Shown here piece by piece: positions 25,901 to 36,363 of a stretch of 64,000 bases of DNA. The notes under the pieces are model-generated. The model was not told the origin of the DNA. It saw only the letters and a program-made list of their open reading frames with translations, and made no database searches. This stretch comes from Nannochloropsis oceanica (Eukaryota; Sar; Eustigmatophyceae; Eustigmatales; Monodopsidaceae): positions 947,001 to 1,011,000 of the forward strand of contig CP038128.1 of assembly GCA_004519485.1 (NCBI GenBank), written 5' to 3'. Position 1 is the stretch's first letter. The number at the start of each line of letters is the position of its first letter. A program made the translations under genes and the position numbers.

Positions 25901-26050
25901 CAGGCTTGGTTTACGGACGAGGAAGAGGAGGTCGAGGTGGCGGCGGTCGAGGAGACGACCGAACCCACCCAATTGGGAGCTAAGCATGCACAAGCGAGCC
26001 AGATCGAGGAGGAGATTCTCCCTGCCGAGGCTCTGTCAGTGCAGCCCTAG
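16912..26050 (+). CDS. Highly reducing type I polyketide synthase with terminal thioester reductase, about 3,009 aa
   Basis: Exons 16912-17142 and 17252-26050; the intron begins GTACGT, ends GCACAG, phase 0, and interrupts the ketosynthase. Domains in order: KS (about 8-430; Cys177 in ETACSSSL, His321 in ECHATGT, His362 in KSNIGH); AT (about 560-860; GQGSQ, Ser644 in GHSAGE, and AFHS typical of malonyl-specific ATs); DH (about 905-1190; His946 in an HxxxGxxxxP motif, Asp1146 in DAILH); a degenerate methyltransferase (about 1410-1530, SAM glycines lost); a structural pseudo-KR (about 1600-1850); ER (about 1860-2190; NADPH motif HSAAGGIG near 1997); catalytic KR (TGGAGGFG near 2207, Tyr2351 in YASSNAYLDAL); ACP (Ser2498 in LGLDSFGF); NAD-binding reductase (GATGLTGAHL near 2604, Tyr2751 and Lys2755). 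An acidic tail follows. No loading ligase domain, so the starter probably comes as acyl-CoA or acyl-ACP. One iterative module with reductive off-loading should give a fatty aldehyde or alcohol; a long-chain diol is an attractive inference. GC-rich, strongly biased codons suggest high expression. Confidence 0.95.
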
Positions 26051-27385
26051 AATCTGGCTGGAATCGTGTGTGTATTTGTGCGTTAGGACGAAAATAAAAG
26101 AGAGTTGAGAGAGCAGATAGACAAAGGGATGGTAGAGGAATCACAGGTTTTCATCTTTCCAGTTTGGTGGTGACCCGTGTTTGTTGCCTGTAAAGTACTT
26201 TCATTATTCACATATCACCGTCATTTAAAAGGAGGAGGAGGAGAGCGGAGGAGCAGAGAGGAAAAACGGGCACCGGCACAATTTTTCGGTACAAGCAATA
26301 ACGCATTGAAATGAGAAGATGCATCTATAGGAAGATTGGAATTTCATTAATATGCGCGGCAGGAATTCGAGAGAGGGTACATGTGTGAAATTAATCATGG
26401 AAGTGGAAAGTAGTGGCTGGGATGAGGTTTATAAGGGGTCTTGTAGTTAAGGGGACCAGCAAGTCAGCCGTACGCTGGGAATCAAAAACGGGGCATAAAA
26501 TGAGGATACGGGAAGGATAATGGGTGGATGGAGGGAACCTGAGCAAAGCGTCGACAGCAAATCGTACGCCTGGTACTGTGAGCCCTCGACGTGCAAGGGA
26601 ATGAGAGCGACATGGGAAGAAAGTGATAAAAAGGAGAAATAAATATGGAGCGTCGGAAGGGAGAAAGTTTAAGAGAAGAAGGTGGGAAGGGCGACAGCAA
26701 GTGTTTGAGGGAACATGCGCTGCTTCTTTTCCCCTATGACCACTTCTCAAGAGCCGTCCCCTGGAAGAAATGAGTGAATATATGACTCGCAAGAAAATAA
26801 GGAAAATGAAAAGCTCCACACAAAACCAGACCAGACACTTGCCCGATTGCATCTGCTTTTTTTTTTGCTTTTTTTTAAAATGAGCATCTTATATACCCCG
26901 CACATACAAAAACTAACTACCCCGCTGCCGCCTCAGCCGGCCAGCATACAAATGGATAACGTCTTACGAAAGTCCGGAGGCAGAGCCATCGTATAATCTT
27001 TCTTTCTGTTCTTGCTTCCGATCTCTTGCTTAAATTTAAGCGAAAGGTCTCTCCTCTCGAAAAAATGAGTATGGTAGATACACAAAACCTAACTACTACA
27101 TTTCTTCCCCCGTCTACATCTGCCTCGGTCCTCCTACAGGTGATCTCTTCCTTCTTTGACGTCTTGAGTGTCTGCGTGTTTGCCGTCTTCCCGTGGATTG
27201 CAACGCGCAAAAACAAGGATACGCCAGCCGCAACCTTAATGAAGTAGCCTTTTTCTACCGTGCAGCTCGATTCACACGCAGCACTCTATTCTTACACAGA
27301 TATATTGTTTCAGATAATGAAGACCTCAGAGATAACTCTCCTCATATTCACTCCCGACCATCTGACCTTTTTTGAGTCTCACTCG
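26051..27385. other. Convergent intergenic region after the polyketide synthase
   Basis: Contains the 3' ends of the synthase (plus) and of SHMT (minus). AATAAA occurs at 26093-26098, about 45 bases after the synthase stop, and a purine tract at about 26230-26262. Positions 26863-26880 include T-rich runs. No convincing gene; open frames of 70-150 codons on the minus strand have no recognisable content. Confidence 0.5.
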
Positions 27386-29168
27386 TTAGACCAATCCCGG
27401 CATGGGAAAGCCCTTGGCAAACTCATTCACCTGCAACTTCAACGACTTGACCTCTTCATCCTCCCCTAGAGCCTGGGTGAAATCCACCAGCTTCGGCCCA
27501 GAGGCAGCTTGGATCCTCAACCCGATCTTCACCGCCTGGTCCAAAAAGTCAGCAACCTTTTCGAAATCCGCCTCCTTGAATCCACGACTTGTCAAGGCCG
27601 GTGCACCGATGCGCACCCCGCCGGGAGTCAAGGCGCTACGGTCGCCGACGACAGCGTTCTTGTTCAGGGTGATGTTGAGGACATCGCAGAGCCTCTCCAT
27701 CTTGCTCCCCGTTAGAGCCTGAGGACGCAAATCCCACAGCACCAAGTGATTGACCGTGCCGCCGGTCGCCATCTTGTAACCCTTAGCAGTCAGAGCCTTG
27801 GCGATGGCCTGCGCGTTCTTCTTTACCTGGATTGCGTATTCCTTGAACTCGGGTGACATGACCTCCTTCAGTTGCGTGGCAACACCAGCAATCTGGTGTT
27901 CGTGAGGCCCGCCCTGCAGAGCCGGGAAGACAGCCTGATTGATGCGGCCTTCAAAGTTACGGTCATCTTTGCGGAAAAAGATGAGGCCAGCTCGGGGCCC
28001 ACGAAGGGACTTGTGAGTGGTTGTGGTGACCACGTCTGCGAACTCGAAGGGGTCCGCCGCCTCTTGCGTGGCGACCAGGCCCGAGATATGCGCCATGTCC
28101 ACCATCATGAGTGAGCCGTTGGCATCGGCAATAGAGCGGATACGAGCATAGTCCCACTCACGGGGGTAGGCCGAGCCACCGGAAATTATCATAGCGGGCT
28201 TGAACAGCGCGGCGTTCGTCTCCATCTGGTCGTAGTCGATCAGGCCCGTATCAGGGTGCACGCGGTAAGGGAGAGACTCGAAGTAGATGCTCGTGGCGGA
28301 CACAGCCTTACGGGTACCCTCCGCCTTGTTGTAGGTGTAGAAACCGTGGGTCAAGTGCCCTCCACTGGGCAAGTCCAAGCCCATGATACGGTCGTGCGGG
28401 CGAAGCAACGCCGTGTATACCGCAAAGTTGGCCGGGCTGCCGGAATAGGGCTGGACGTTCACGCCCCACTTCTCCGGATCCAACCGGTAAGCCTGCAGGG
28501 CCCGGTCGCGGCACAAGTTCTCGACTTGGTCCACCACTTCATTGCCGCCGTAGTAGCGGGCGCCGGGAAGACCTTCGGCATACTACAGGAAAGGATGGAA
28601 GGAAGGGTGAGAGGGATTAAATTAAAGAAAGATCGTGAAGCGGTGAGGCGTCGGGAGACAGGGACCGCATTTAGTTGATGTGGCGGCAAATTAAGAGGAA
28701 CACCGTGTCAAGCAGCTGGACGACATACCACAGAATAGTCTCTCACTATATCCCTCCTTCTCACCTTATTTGTTAGTACGGAGCCCAAGCATTCCATAAC
28801 GGCACCGGAAGTGAAGTTTTCCGAGGCAATCAGCTCTAAGGAGGTGAGCTGGCGGTTCTTCTCCTGTGTGCGGGCAAGGAGAGAAAAAAGGGAAGGGATA
28901 GAATGAGTTACGCTGTTCATCACCACGGAGGGAAGATAAATACTTCATGAGTCAAGCACATGCAGACACAGACCCACATGCTGTCTTCCAAAGGGCGAAG
29001 CGACTGTGCAGCCAACCAAGCTGCCGTAAGAAGCTCCAAGCACTCATCACACGCGACCTGGGGCCACATACCCTCTCCTCCTTCACTTACTCCCTTCCTT
29101 ACCTTTTGAATTAGCTCATAGAGCACGGGGTCGTGTTCCTTCAGCGGTTTGTTCTGAGCCAGAGACAT
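27386..29168 (-). CDS. SHMT: Serine hydroxymethyltransferase, about 453 aa
   Basis: Three exons on the minus strand: 29103-29168, 28765-28863 and 27386-28582, all phase 0, with donors GTAAGG and GTGAGA. The joins give [22 protein letters not shown] and [21 protein letters not shown], both canonical SHMT blocks. The PLP lysine lies in [16 protein letters not shown]. The enzyme interconverts serine and glycine while loading one-carbon units on tetrahydrofolate. The length equals cytosolic forms and the N terminus ([14 protein letters not shown]) shows no signal or transit peptide, so a cytosolic location is likely. The C terminus ends KGFPMPGLV as in eukaryotic SHMTs. Nothing missing. Confidence 0.96.
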
Positions 29169-29935
29169 GGTCCTGGGTGAGCGCGGTTGTGGGCTGAGGG
29201 CGGAGGAAAGAGAGCTAGTCTATGAGGTGGTTCGGGTAGGCAGAAGAGATGAGTCGGACAAATAGATGGATGATGGTACGCGGGCCTCCACCAAGCACAC
29301 ATCAGACGGCGCCTTGACATGCGGAAAGGCTCCAGCCACTGCCCTGTTGCTTGTTCCTGGACGTCGCGCTCCTTGCGCTTGAGAGTACATGGAAAGGAGG
29401 CGGACGAAAACGATAACGGTGTATCTTTGCAAGCAGGGGCGGCTGCTGAGGTGGTTCGCGGACAGCAACATCGACGCCAAAGACGTCAGCCGCTCGGCCT
29501 AGAACGTAGTCAGGAGGACGAATCGAAAGACATCCACCTGCATGCGCTTGCAAGTAACAATAAGAGGATTCTTGGTACTGCATCAGCGAGCACGCATTTT
29601 ATTGGGGCGCTGACGGTGATGCATTTGAACAAGCAGCAAGTGGCTTCAACAACAGCAGCGAACCGGACACGAACATGGGCCTGCCTTTACATCGCTCCTA
29701 CACTACCATGTTGAATGTTGTGTGCACATTAAAAAAAAAGGTGACCTCAAAGATCAAGGCATCTTGTATGTATTACAGAGCTTGGTTTTAGAGAAGCCAC
29801 GCATGGGCCAGCAGATATGCAAAAATGCCACCAAGCCCTGGGTCCAGGGCACTGACGCCTGATTATGAGTTTTTACCTTACACAACAATAAAATTATTCG
29901 TTTATGTATCTCACATATTCAGCAGTTCTTTTATA

Positions 29936-29957
29936 CTAGCGGGTATTCCCGCCCTGT
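29936..29957 (-). mobile_element. Decayed Helitron-like 3' terminus (copy A)
   Basis: On the minus strand the sequence reads GGGCGGGAATACCCG then CTAG followed by T, matching copy B 69 bases away except that the 5' arm of the hairpin is lost. Helitrons end in a short hairpin followed by CTRR and insert between A and T. It seems an older or truncated copy. Confidence 0.5.
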
Positions 29958-30004
29958 GTTCTCTGTCCTTCCTACACAAACAAGCAGGAAACAACAAATA
30001 TATA

Positions 30005-30035
30005 CTAGCGGGTATGCCCGCCCTGTGGGCGGGCA
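30005..30035 (-). mobile_element. Helitron-like 3' terminus with intact hairpin (copy B)
   Basis: On the minus strand: a 9-bp GC hairpin (TGCCCGCCC, loop ACA, GGGCGGGCA; 30015-30035), a 6-base spacer TACCCG, then CTAG, and T as the next host base. This is the layout of a Helitron 3' end (hairpin, short spacer, CTRR, insertion before T). No Rep/helicase gene and no clear 5'-TC end is visible toward higher coordinates, so any element would be non-autonomous or only a terminal remnant. Confidence 0.6.
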
Positions 30036-30608
30036 GGGGTGAGTATTTGTTGCGTGAGTCATAGGAAAAGAGAGGGGTGGGGGAAGGAGGAGGTTAAGGG
30101 GGAGCATGTATGCCAGGTGCACATTTGGGGGAGTGACTTGTGTAATGGTGTGTGGTGCGTGAAGAAGCAGGCCAAGAGAAAAAGAGTCCGTTTTGGAGGT
30201 TCTTTTTAATGTCTTTTTTGGGGGGGGTCAACAAATCCCAGGGGCAGACCTTCCCAAAAGTCGCAATCCACTTGCCGTCCCCGGCATTTACCCACGGTCA
30301 TTTCTACGTCGCGCTCTTGAGAGCGAGAGAAGGAGACCCCACCAACATCACCACGATGATCACCCACCCTCTTCTGCACGGCCAGCCACAAGTGCGTTGG
30401 TGGCTTGTGGGAAGAGAAGAACGCGGAAAACCATCGTTTCAGGTGCGCGACAGACGGACAGACAAAAATCAATTTTTACTCTAGATTTTAAAAAAATATT
30501 ATTATTTTGCAATCATAGCCACCTATTTTCTGAGGGCATACATTTACTCATTTGTCTTGTACAATCCATACATTTGTCAATCGCGGCCTCTTGTTTACCT
30601 GACTCTAT

Positions 30609-32153
30609 TCATGACCGCCTCAACTCCCCTTCCTCTCCCCCGCCCCCCTCCTCCTCCTCCTCCTCCTCCTCCTCCTCCTCCTCCTCCTCCTCCTCCTCCT
30701 CCCTGTCATCCATCGACACCAACCCCATCACCGCCAACTGCTGCTGTTGCTGTAATTGCTGCTCAAACACTCTCGCTCGTTGTCTAGCAAACATGGCCAT
30801 GGCAATAAATAACATCACGGTAACCAGCACCGAGGGAATTAGCACGCCTAGAGGTAAGCCCTGCTTCTGTTTCTCGTCCGTATCGCCCACCGGGATGACC
30901 ACAGAAGTACTTTCCCCATTGATCATGTACCGATTGGGGACCGTGTATGCCTTCACATAGGCTTGGGAGAAGGCATACACACCGTTGGTGACAGCGGCGG
31001 CTTGCAGGTATCTATTGAGAGTGCCGTCTTGTTTGGCTGCGTAAAGCTGGCGGACAAAACCATTATAGAACTGGAGGGGGTCGGAATAGCCGCTGCTGGC
31101 GAGGAGGGTAGTAATCTGAATGCGCAGTGTGAGATCGAGTTTACGGAGACGCACAGCTTGGACGCTGTCAATGTCGCCACGTTTAATAACCGTGACTCCG
31201 AGGGAAAGGGCATCCTATTTTGGGTGGCATGTGGGGAAGGAAGAGGGTCAGAAGATGGGTATAGTGATAAGCGTATGTAATAGAGAGAAAGAACAAGCTA
31301 TGCAGAAAAAAAGCTGAGATTGGGTGGAGACTACACAGTGATCGATTAAGTAACCAAGAATATTGATGTGTACCGAGTTCAGATCAATCAATCCATTTTT
31401 CTCTCATTCATTCCCACACACGTACCTTGATCACGTTTTGCGCCTGGGCATGGTCCGCAAAGTTGGCTGGATACAGGTCCGATGGTGGCTGCTGAGTAAA
31501 ACTGATCGTAAGACTGAAGCCGATTGAGAATTGTACCGGGGGTTGAGGGGTTGGTGCAGGTGTCGGCGCGGGTGTGGGGGCAAAAGTTGGTTTCAATGTA
31601 GGGGCCGGGGTTGGTCCGTCTGGAGTCAGCGCCACTTCTGGGGAAGGGGTGGGTGATGCCGATGCTTTGGTGGTCTCGTTCTCTTCACTGTGACCTCCGC
31701 CTAACGTGGTGGGTGAGATCGGTGCCTGGGCGGTTTCGTTGCCTCTATTGCGGCCTGTGTCTAACGGGGTGGGGGCCACGGTGGGGTCATTTGTGCTGAT
31801 GGTAGAGGGAGATGCACCTTCTTCCAACTGTGGATTGGGAGGGAGGGCGAAGGATAGAAGCGGTGAGTGGGCAGAATGCGCAATCTACATACATTATAAA
31901 CAGGCAAAAAGATGCGTTGGCTGAGTTATAAGGGCCCCGAGCACCGCTCGATAAGTGTGGTTATTTGTATGGTAGCAATTTTCAAGCATGGGCCAAGCTC
32001 AAACCCCCATGCTTCCCCTAGTCCACACACATAGGTGGTACGCACCTCACGCCTTGCCCGAGCTGGGCAGACGCACAACGACAAGGCTAGCACGCTAACG
32101 AGCAGCACGAGGGACCTGCCTCGCCATTCGCGTCCCCAACTGCCGCGGATCAT
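30609..32153 (-). CDS. Signal-peptide, PT-rich stalk, single-pass membrane protein with poly-Glu tail, about 371 aa
   Basis: Three minus-strand exons, 32046-32153, 31426-31827 and 30609-31214, all phase 0; donors GTGCGT and GTACGT. Exon 1 is a signal peptide (SLVLLVSVLALSLCVCPARA). Exon 2 is a Ser/Thr/Pro-rich stalk with TPAPT-type repeats, likely O-glycosylated. The following ectodomain, about residues 140-270, has the pattern of a small alpha/beta domain (VQFSIGFSLTISF, then VIKRGDIDSVQAVRLRKLDL) and may be a SEA-like or adhesion module. One TM segment (GVLIPSVLVTVMLFIAMAMF) is followed by a Gln-rich cytosolic stretch and about 18 consecutive Glu encoded by a microsatellite. Likely a cell-surface or endomembrane type I protein; partner and role unknown. 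Confidence 0.75.
30648..30702. repeat. (CCT)n microsatellite encoding poly-Glu
   Basis: About 18 uninterrupted CCT units on the plus strand read as GAG (Glu) codons in the last exon of the membrane protein. Length is likely to vary between strains. Confidence 0.9.
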
Positions 32154-33253
32154 GTTGTAGGTCTTGGGAAACTGGGGGTTGGGGAGGCGGCGTGAACGGA
32201 TGGTTCTCAGGACAAGCTGCACTAATCGTCCTCCTGGAACTAAACTTAGTTGTGTAGTGTATGATGTGGATATCAGATGGTGGGACGTGCGGTGAGTGAA
32301 ACGAGGCGCACAAATTGGGGACGGGCATCATAATCGCGAAACGGAAAAAACAAAATTTATTTTTTATGGGCCAAGCATCGAGCCCCTCTATATCTCTAGC
32401 TCTCATCACGTGTGGTACCCTTGGCAAGCCCGCACATCTCCATCCCACTCATTTCACTTATCTGACTAAGAAAATACACACTCATAGCCAAATGAAGCTG
32501 ATTGAAGGGGACGGGGCCAGGCTACGTCAATGGGCGCCGTGTTGTTCTTGTATCAGCACCATCACCTTGCCATGCCGCATGTGGAAGAAGCATTATGGAA
32601 TTAAGCCGCTGGTAATGGGGCACAGGTTCATCAAAAGGCACATGCCTCGATAGGCTCTGCCTTCGCACAGTCCCATCGCCTTCGCCTTAACATACTTCCG
32701 TTATCATTTCTACTCCCGCAACACCACAAACGTAGCAGAATATGCAGCACCACGAACAAGCGAAGACCCATTCTCTATGAGCACGAGGGAGGCGCAGATG
32801 AGCCATGTCCTGTTAAATTTATTTTGAACTCGTCACACCGTTCACTTGTTCTTTTGTTATGTACATGCACGCACTGTGCATCCCTTCCTTTTGTTTGAAT
32901 TCTATGTCTCACACGGCAGGGCATCTTGCCATTATCGCTTGTCGTTACCTTGCTGTCTCATTACTTTCACTGAAATATGAGGGTCTATGGTTCCTTTCTC
33001 TCAAAAGATCATATGAATCTCATACGCATCTTCCCTCCTCCTCATTTCAAATTACATTTCTTCCTATCCAACAATTTGTCACTACCTCTTGTTTGCCTGC
33101 CTTTCATTCGTTTCATATCTTCATATTTATCATGGATTTTTACAAGTCATTGTTGCCTTCTTTCCTTCCCAGCACCACTGACAAGGAAGCAAGCTTGTTC
33201 TTCTCCTTCTCCTCCTCCTCCTCCTCCTCCTCCTCCCTCTTCTTCCTCCAGCG
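32154..33253. other. Intergenic region between two minus-strand genes, 1.1 kb
   Basis: Should hold the promoter of the PT-stalk membrane protein and the 3' UTR of the MAP kinase. Positions about 33200-33250 are pyrimidine-rich on the plus strand (purine-rich in the sense of the kinase transcript). No gene or tRNA recognised. Confidence 0.5.
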
Positions 33254-35356
33254 TCAAGCCGCCCTCATCCCCGTCGTTGTCCCCGCCTCCCTACTCAACT
33301 CCTGGATCTTTCTCTGGATCTCCTTTAGCACCTCGGCATTCCTTATATTCAACCTGGCGCCATCCTCCATGATAATCCGCTGCATCGCTAGGCGCGCGGG
33401 CTCCACCGTGTCGATATCCCCCCACTCCAACACGTCTGACCCCGCCTCAATCTCCCAAGTCGGATCCCGAATGTCAGCAAAATATGGATGTGCTAACGCC
33501 TCATCCACAGATATTCGATTCACGAAATTGAACTCTAGCATCTTGGAGAGCAACTCGCATGCAGACGCTGAGGCCCCCGACAAGTGATTGCGAAAGTCTA
33601 TCTTACGATACGCAGGCAAACGCTGGAGCATGTAGGCCTTGGCATTCGCATTGCTTACAAACCACAGATCTGCCTCCGAGACCGAGCCTGTCACCTTGGT
33701 GATCAAACGCAGGACATGTCGATAGTTATCGCCGGGAAAGAGAGGTTTCCGTTGTAGCATCTCGGCGAAAATACATCCGGCCGACCAAATATCCACGCTC
33801 TTGTTGTACTGACAAGAAGAAAGCATGACTTCCGGCGCACGATACCACCGGGTGACGACGTACTCGGTCAGGTCTCGGGTTTGGTCCGTGATACGACGCG
33901 CAAGCCCGAAGTCGGTTATTTTTAGGTCACAGTTGGAGTTGACGAGGATGTTGGAGGGCTAAAGGGAGGCAGGAGGGAGTAGAGGGAAAGAGGAAAGAAG
34001 CAATCAAATATTTTTCGGTGCACCCACATAGCGGGGAAAGAGAAAGGGAGGAGAGAGAGGCATTCCTACCTTCAAATCCCGATGCACGATCCCAACAGAA
34101 TGAATGTACTTGATTCCACACAGAAGTTGATACAGGAAAAACTGCACATGCTCCGCTGACAAGGGCCGGCCATAGTAAATCGCTCTGTGCAGGTCCACAT
34201 CCATCAATTCACCGACCATGTACACGTCGTCGAAATCCGCCGTTTGAGGAGGTAGGACATCCACGATCTTGATGATGTTGGGGTGGGCGAGTTGAGACAT
34301 GATCCGAATTTCTCGCCCGATTTTTCGGGCATCAATGGGGTCAACGAAGAGGTTGGCGCATCTTTTAATGGCGATTTTTTGGCCAGTTTGCGTGTCGAAG
34401 GCGGAGACGACCATACCGTAGGCTCCACTGCCGAGATGCCTGAAGGGTTGGGAATGAGGAAAGAAAGGATGAGAAGGAGGGTGGGAGGGAGGGAAAGATA
34501 AGGGACTTGGATATATCTGCTTCATTTCGTTGCGGCCACAATTGAAGATATTTACCCCGGCACAGCAGAACAATGAATAGCACGAAATTGGCGTCCCAAG
34601 CAGCAACACGTCCCTCCCCTCTAAAAAAAACAAATAAAACGTACTTGAGATCAGTATACCGCGAATCGACCACAAAATCCCGACCCCCAACAGAATGGTG
34701 TATAAATTCTGGCAGCTGTGACGCCTGAGGTAAGCTCGTCTCTTGCTTAAGCCGGGCGATGGTCCCGCGGATGGCCGCCACCCAGTTGGTCAGATTCTCC
34801 TCCTTGTCTTCGTCGACGGCCTTGACGAACCATGTCTTGTTCCCTGTGGTGACTTGAAAGGCTGGGTGCGGGGCAAGGGAAATGGGAGAGTCGATTATAT
34901 CGGACATGTGAGTACGCTTCGACGGGTTTTGAGAGAAGAGGTGTCTGTGGATTTGTTTGTCACGTGCAGAACTGTGAGAAGTGGGAAAAGGGTGCAGTAT
35001 TCTTCTCGCCAGTGAATCAGTAGGCATGCATCTTCAGTCCACATTCAGTCTGTTTGTCTCTTCCCTTTTTTAAATCCAGCTGCTTGGACGAAGGCAGCTT
35101 AAATCATGCATTTGCGTGTCTCCAACGCCGCTCTTTATCCTTCCGTCCCTCCCTGTCTGTCAAGGAGGAGCAATCACTCACCTCGTTTCGCCCTGAACTC
35201 TGTCACCTGACTCTCCCCCGTCAAGGTCATATAATTCCTTTCCTTCATATCTTCCTTGGACGCTTTGTACAACAGATTGGACCCTTCCAGCTGGAAATAC
35301 CGGACCCGGTAGGAAATATAGGACTTTTTGAGCAAAAAACCCTCGACGAGGGCCAT
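33254..35356 (-). CDS. MAP kinase with N-terminal PH domain, about 488 aa
   Basis: Four minus-strand exons: 35182-35356, 34645-34861, 34070-34439, 33254-33958; donors GTGAGT, GTACGT and GTAGGA, and phases 1, 2 and 0 all close. Residues 1-105 form a PH domain: GFLLKKSYISYRVRYFQLEG at the start, and the W of NLTNWVAAIRGTI in the closing helix. The kinase follows after a 30-residue linker: VDSRYTDLKHLGSGAYGMVVSAF, IAIKRC, IVHRDLKPSNILV, DFGLARR, the dual-phosphorylation motif TEY in LTEYVVTRWYRAPEV, and SAGCIFAEML. It is an ERK-type MAPK with its activation motif intact. PH domains are rare on MAPKs; the fusion is described for stramenopiles (Phytophthora PsSAK1, as I recall). The PH domain would tie the kinase to phosphoinositide membranes. 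The start is the ATG that opens directly into the PH domain. Confidence 0.93.
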
Positions 35357-36363
35357 CTCGATCGGTGGGAAGGGAGGAGAGAGAGACGAGGCTTGTGAAG
35401 GTAGACGACCTTACAGAAATCTGCCAGATTAGTCGAACACCGTTGTGTGGGCGGAGCCGCCGTGGCACTCCTAGGACTTGAAGAAGGAGACCAAGGGGGA
35501 CGAGAAGCCCTGTGCGTGTGTATGTGGGGTATGAAATCAATCGTTGGCTCAATAGTCTGGTTCGATGACAACTTTCAGTGACCTGTACTATCATCCGTGC
35601 CACATCTTTAATTAGATGCATTTGTCGCGAGAAACAGTCGAACTTCGGGCTTGGCAAAAAAGACGGGGAGCGAGGCCCGCTTTGGAGTGAGAGAGGAGTG
35701 GCTGCTTGTCGCGGCAATGCGTATTTGCTATGAGAGCGAGTATGCATCATTCCAAGGCAAGGGTATGAATGCGAAGGCATTAACATGCACCTTGAAATGA
35801 CAGTATTATGGGGGGAGCGGTCATGAATATCGAAGCTTTCAAGGGTGGCGAATGCCAGGGACTCAACGCAGCTCTGGGAAAGAGGCAGTCACACATCGAT
35901 GCGCTTGCATGCTTTGGCGTGCCGCCAACCTGCTTCCAGCGTACTTGCCAACAAGCCGTAAGATGGTACCGGTCTTTGGGCCGCGCCGCTGAGAAACAGT
36001 CTCAAGCAGCAGGTAAACGCGGGCGAGGGATGCGCGACACAGGGCCAGACGTCAACGCGCATGACGTTCGATCATTTAAATTCTGATTCAAGGCTTGACC
36101 CAAATACCCTCCCGCCCTCCTCGCGCAATTCGACGCTCCGACTCCCACCTGCTTCCTTTATTCTGTGTGTGCCCACCTTTCGTGGTGTTTCCTAGCTAAA
36201 TTAGCCTCATGTCTCGAACGTCACTTACTGTAGCCCATTCCTCTCGTCCCAAACCCCACAGAACGTTATCTCCCTCCCGCCTCGTTGTTCCCTCGTCTTC
36301 TTCGCCGCGCGCCTGCACCACTTCACTCCCGACAAAACAAATTATAACAAAACAAAAGGATCC
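35357..36363. other. Divergent intergenic region, 1.0 kb
   Basis: Between the starts of the PH-MAPK gene (minus) and PSF1 (plus); both promoters must lie here. Open frames present on both strands have no recognisable content. No RNA gene seen. Confidence 0.5.

Larger units (their letters stand above)
29169..30608. other. Intergenic region with Helitron-like termini, 1.4 kb
   Basis: Between the SHMT start and the stop of the next minus-strand gene. Positions 29169-29900 show no recognisable gene. Two copies of a Helitron-like 3' terminus occur at 29936 and 30005 (separate entries). The part from about 30040 to 30608 holds AT-rich and purine-rich patches without a recognisable gene. Confidence 0.5.

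Noticed and set aside
16912-26050. Assembly-line (modular) polyketide synthase or an antibiotic-type cluster
   Set aside because: Only one KS and one ACP are present and the neighbouring genes are housekeeping, so it is a stand-alone iterative enzyme, not a cluster.
30648-30702. CRISPR-like or regularly spaced repeat array
   Set aside because: It is an uninterrupted trinucleotide microsatellite in a eukaryotic coding exon, with no spacers.
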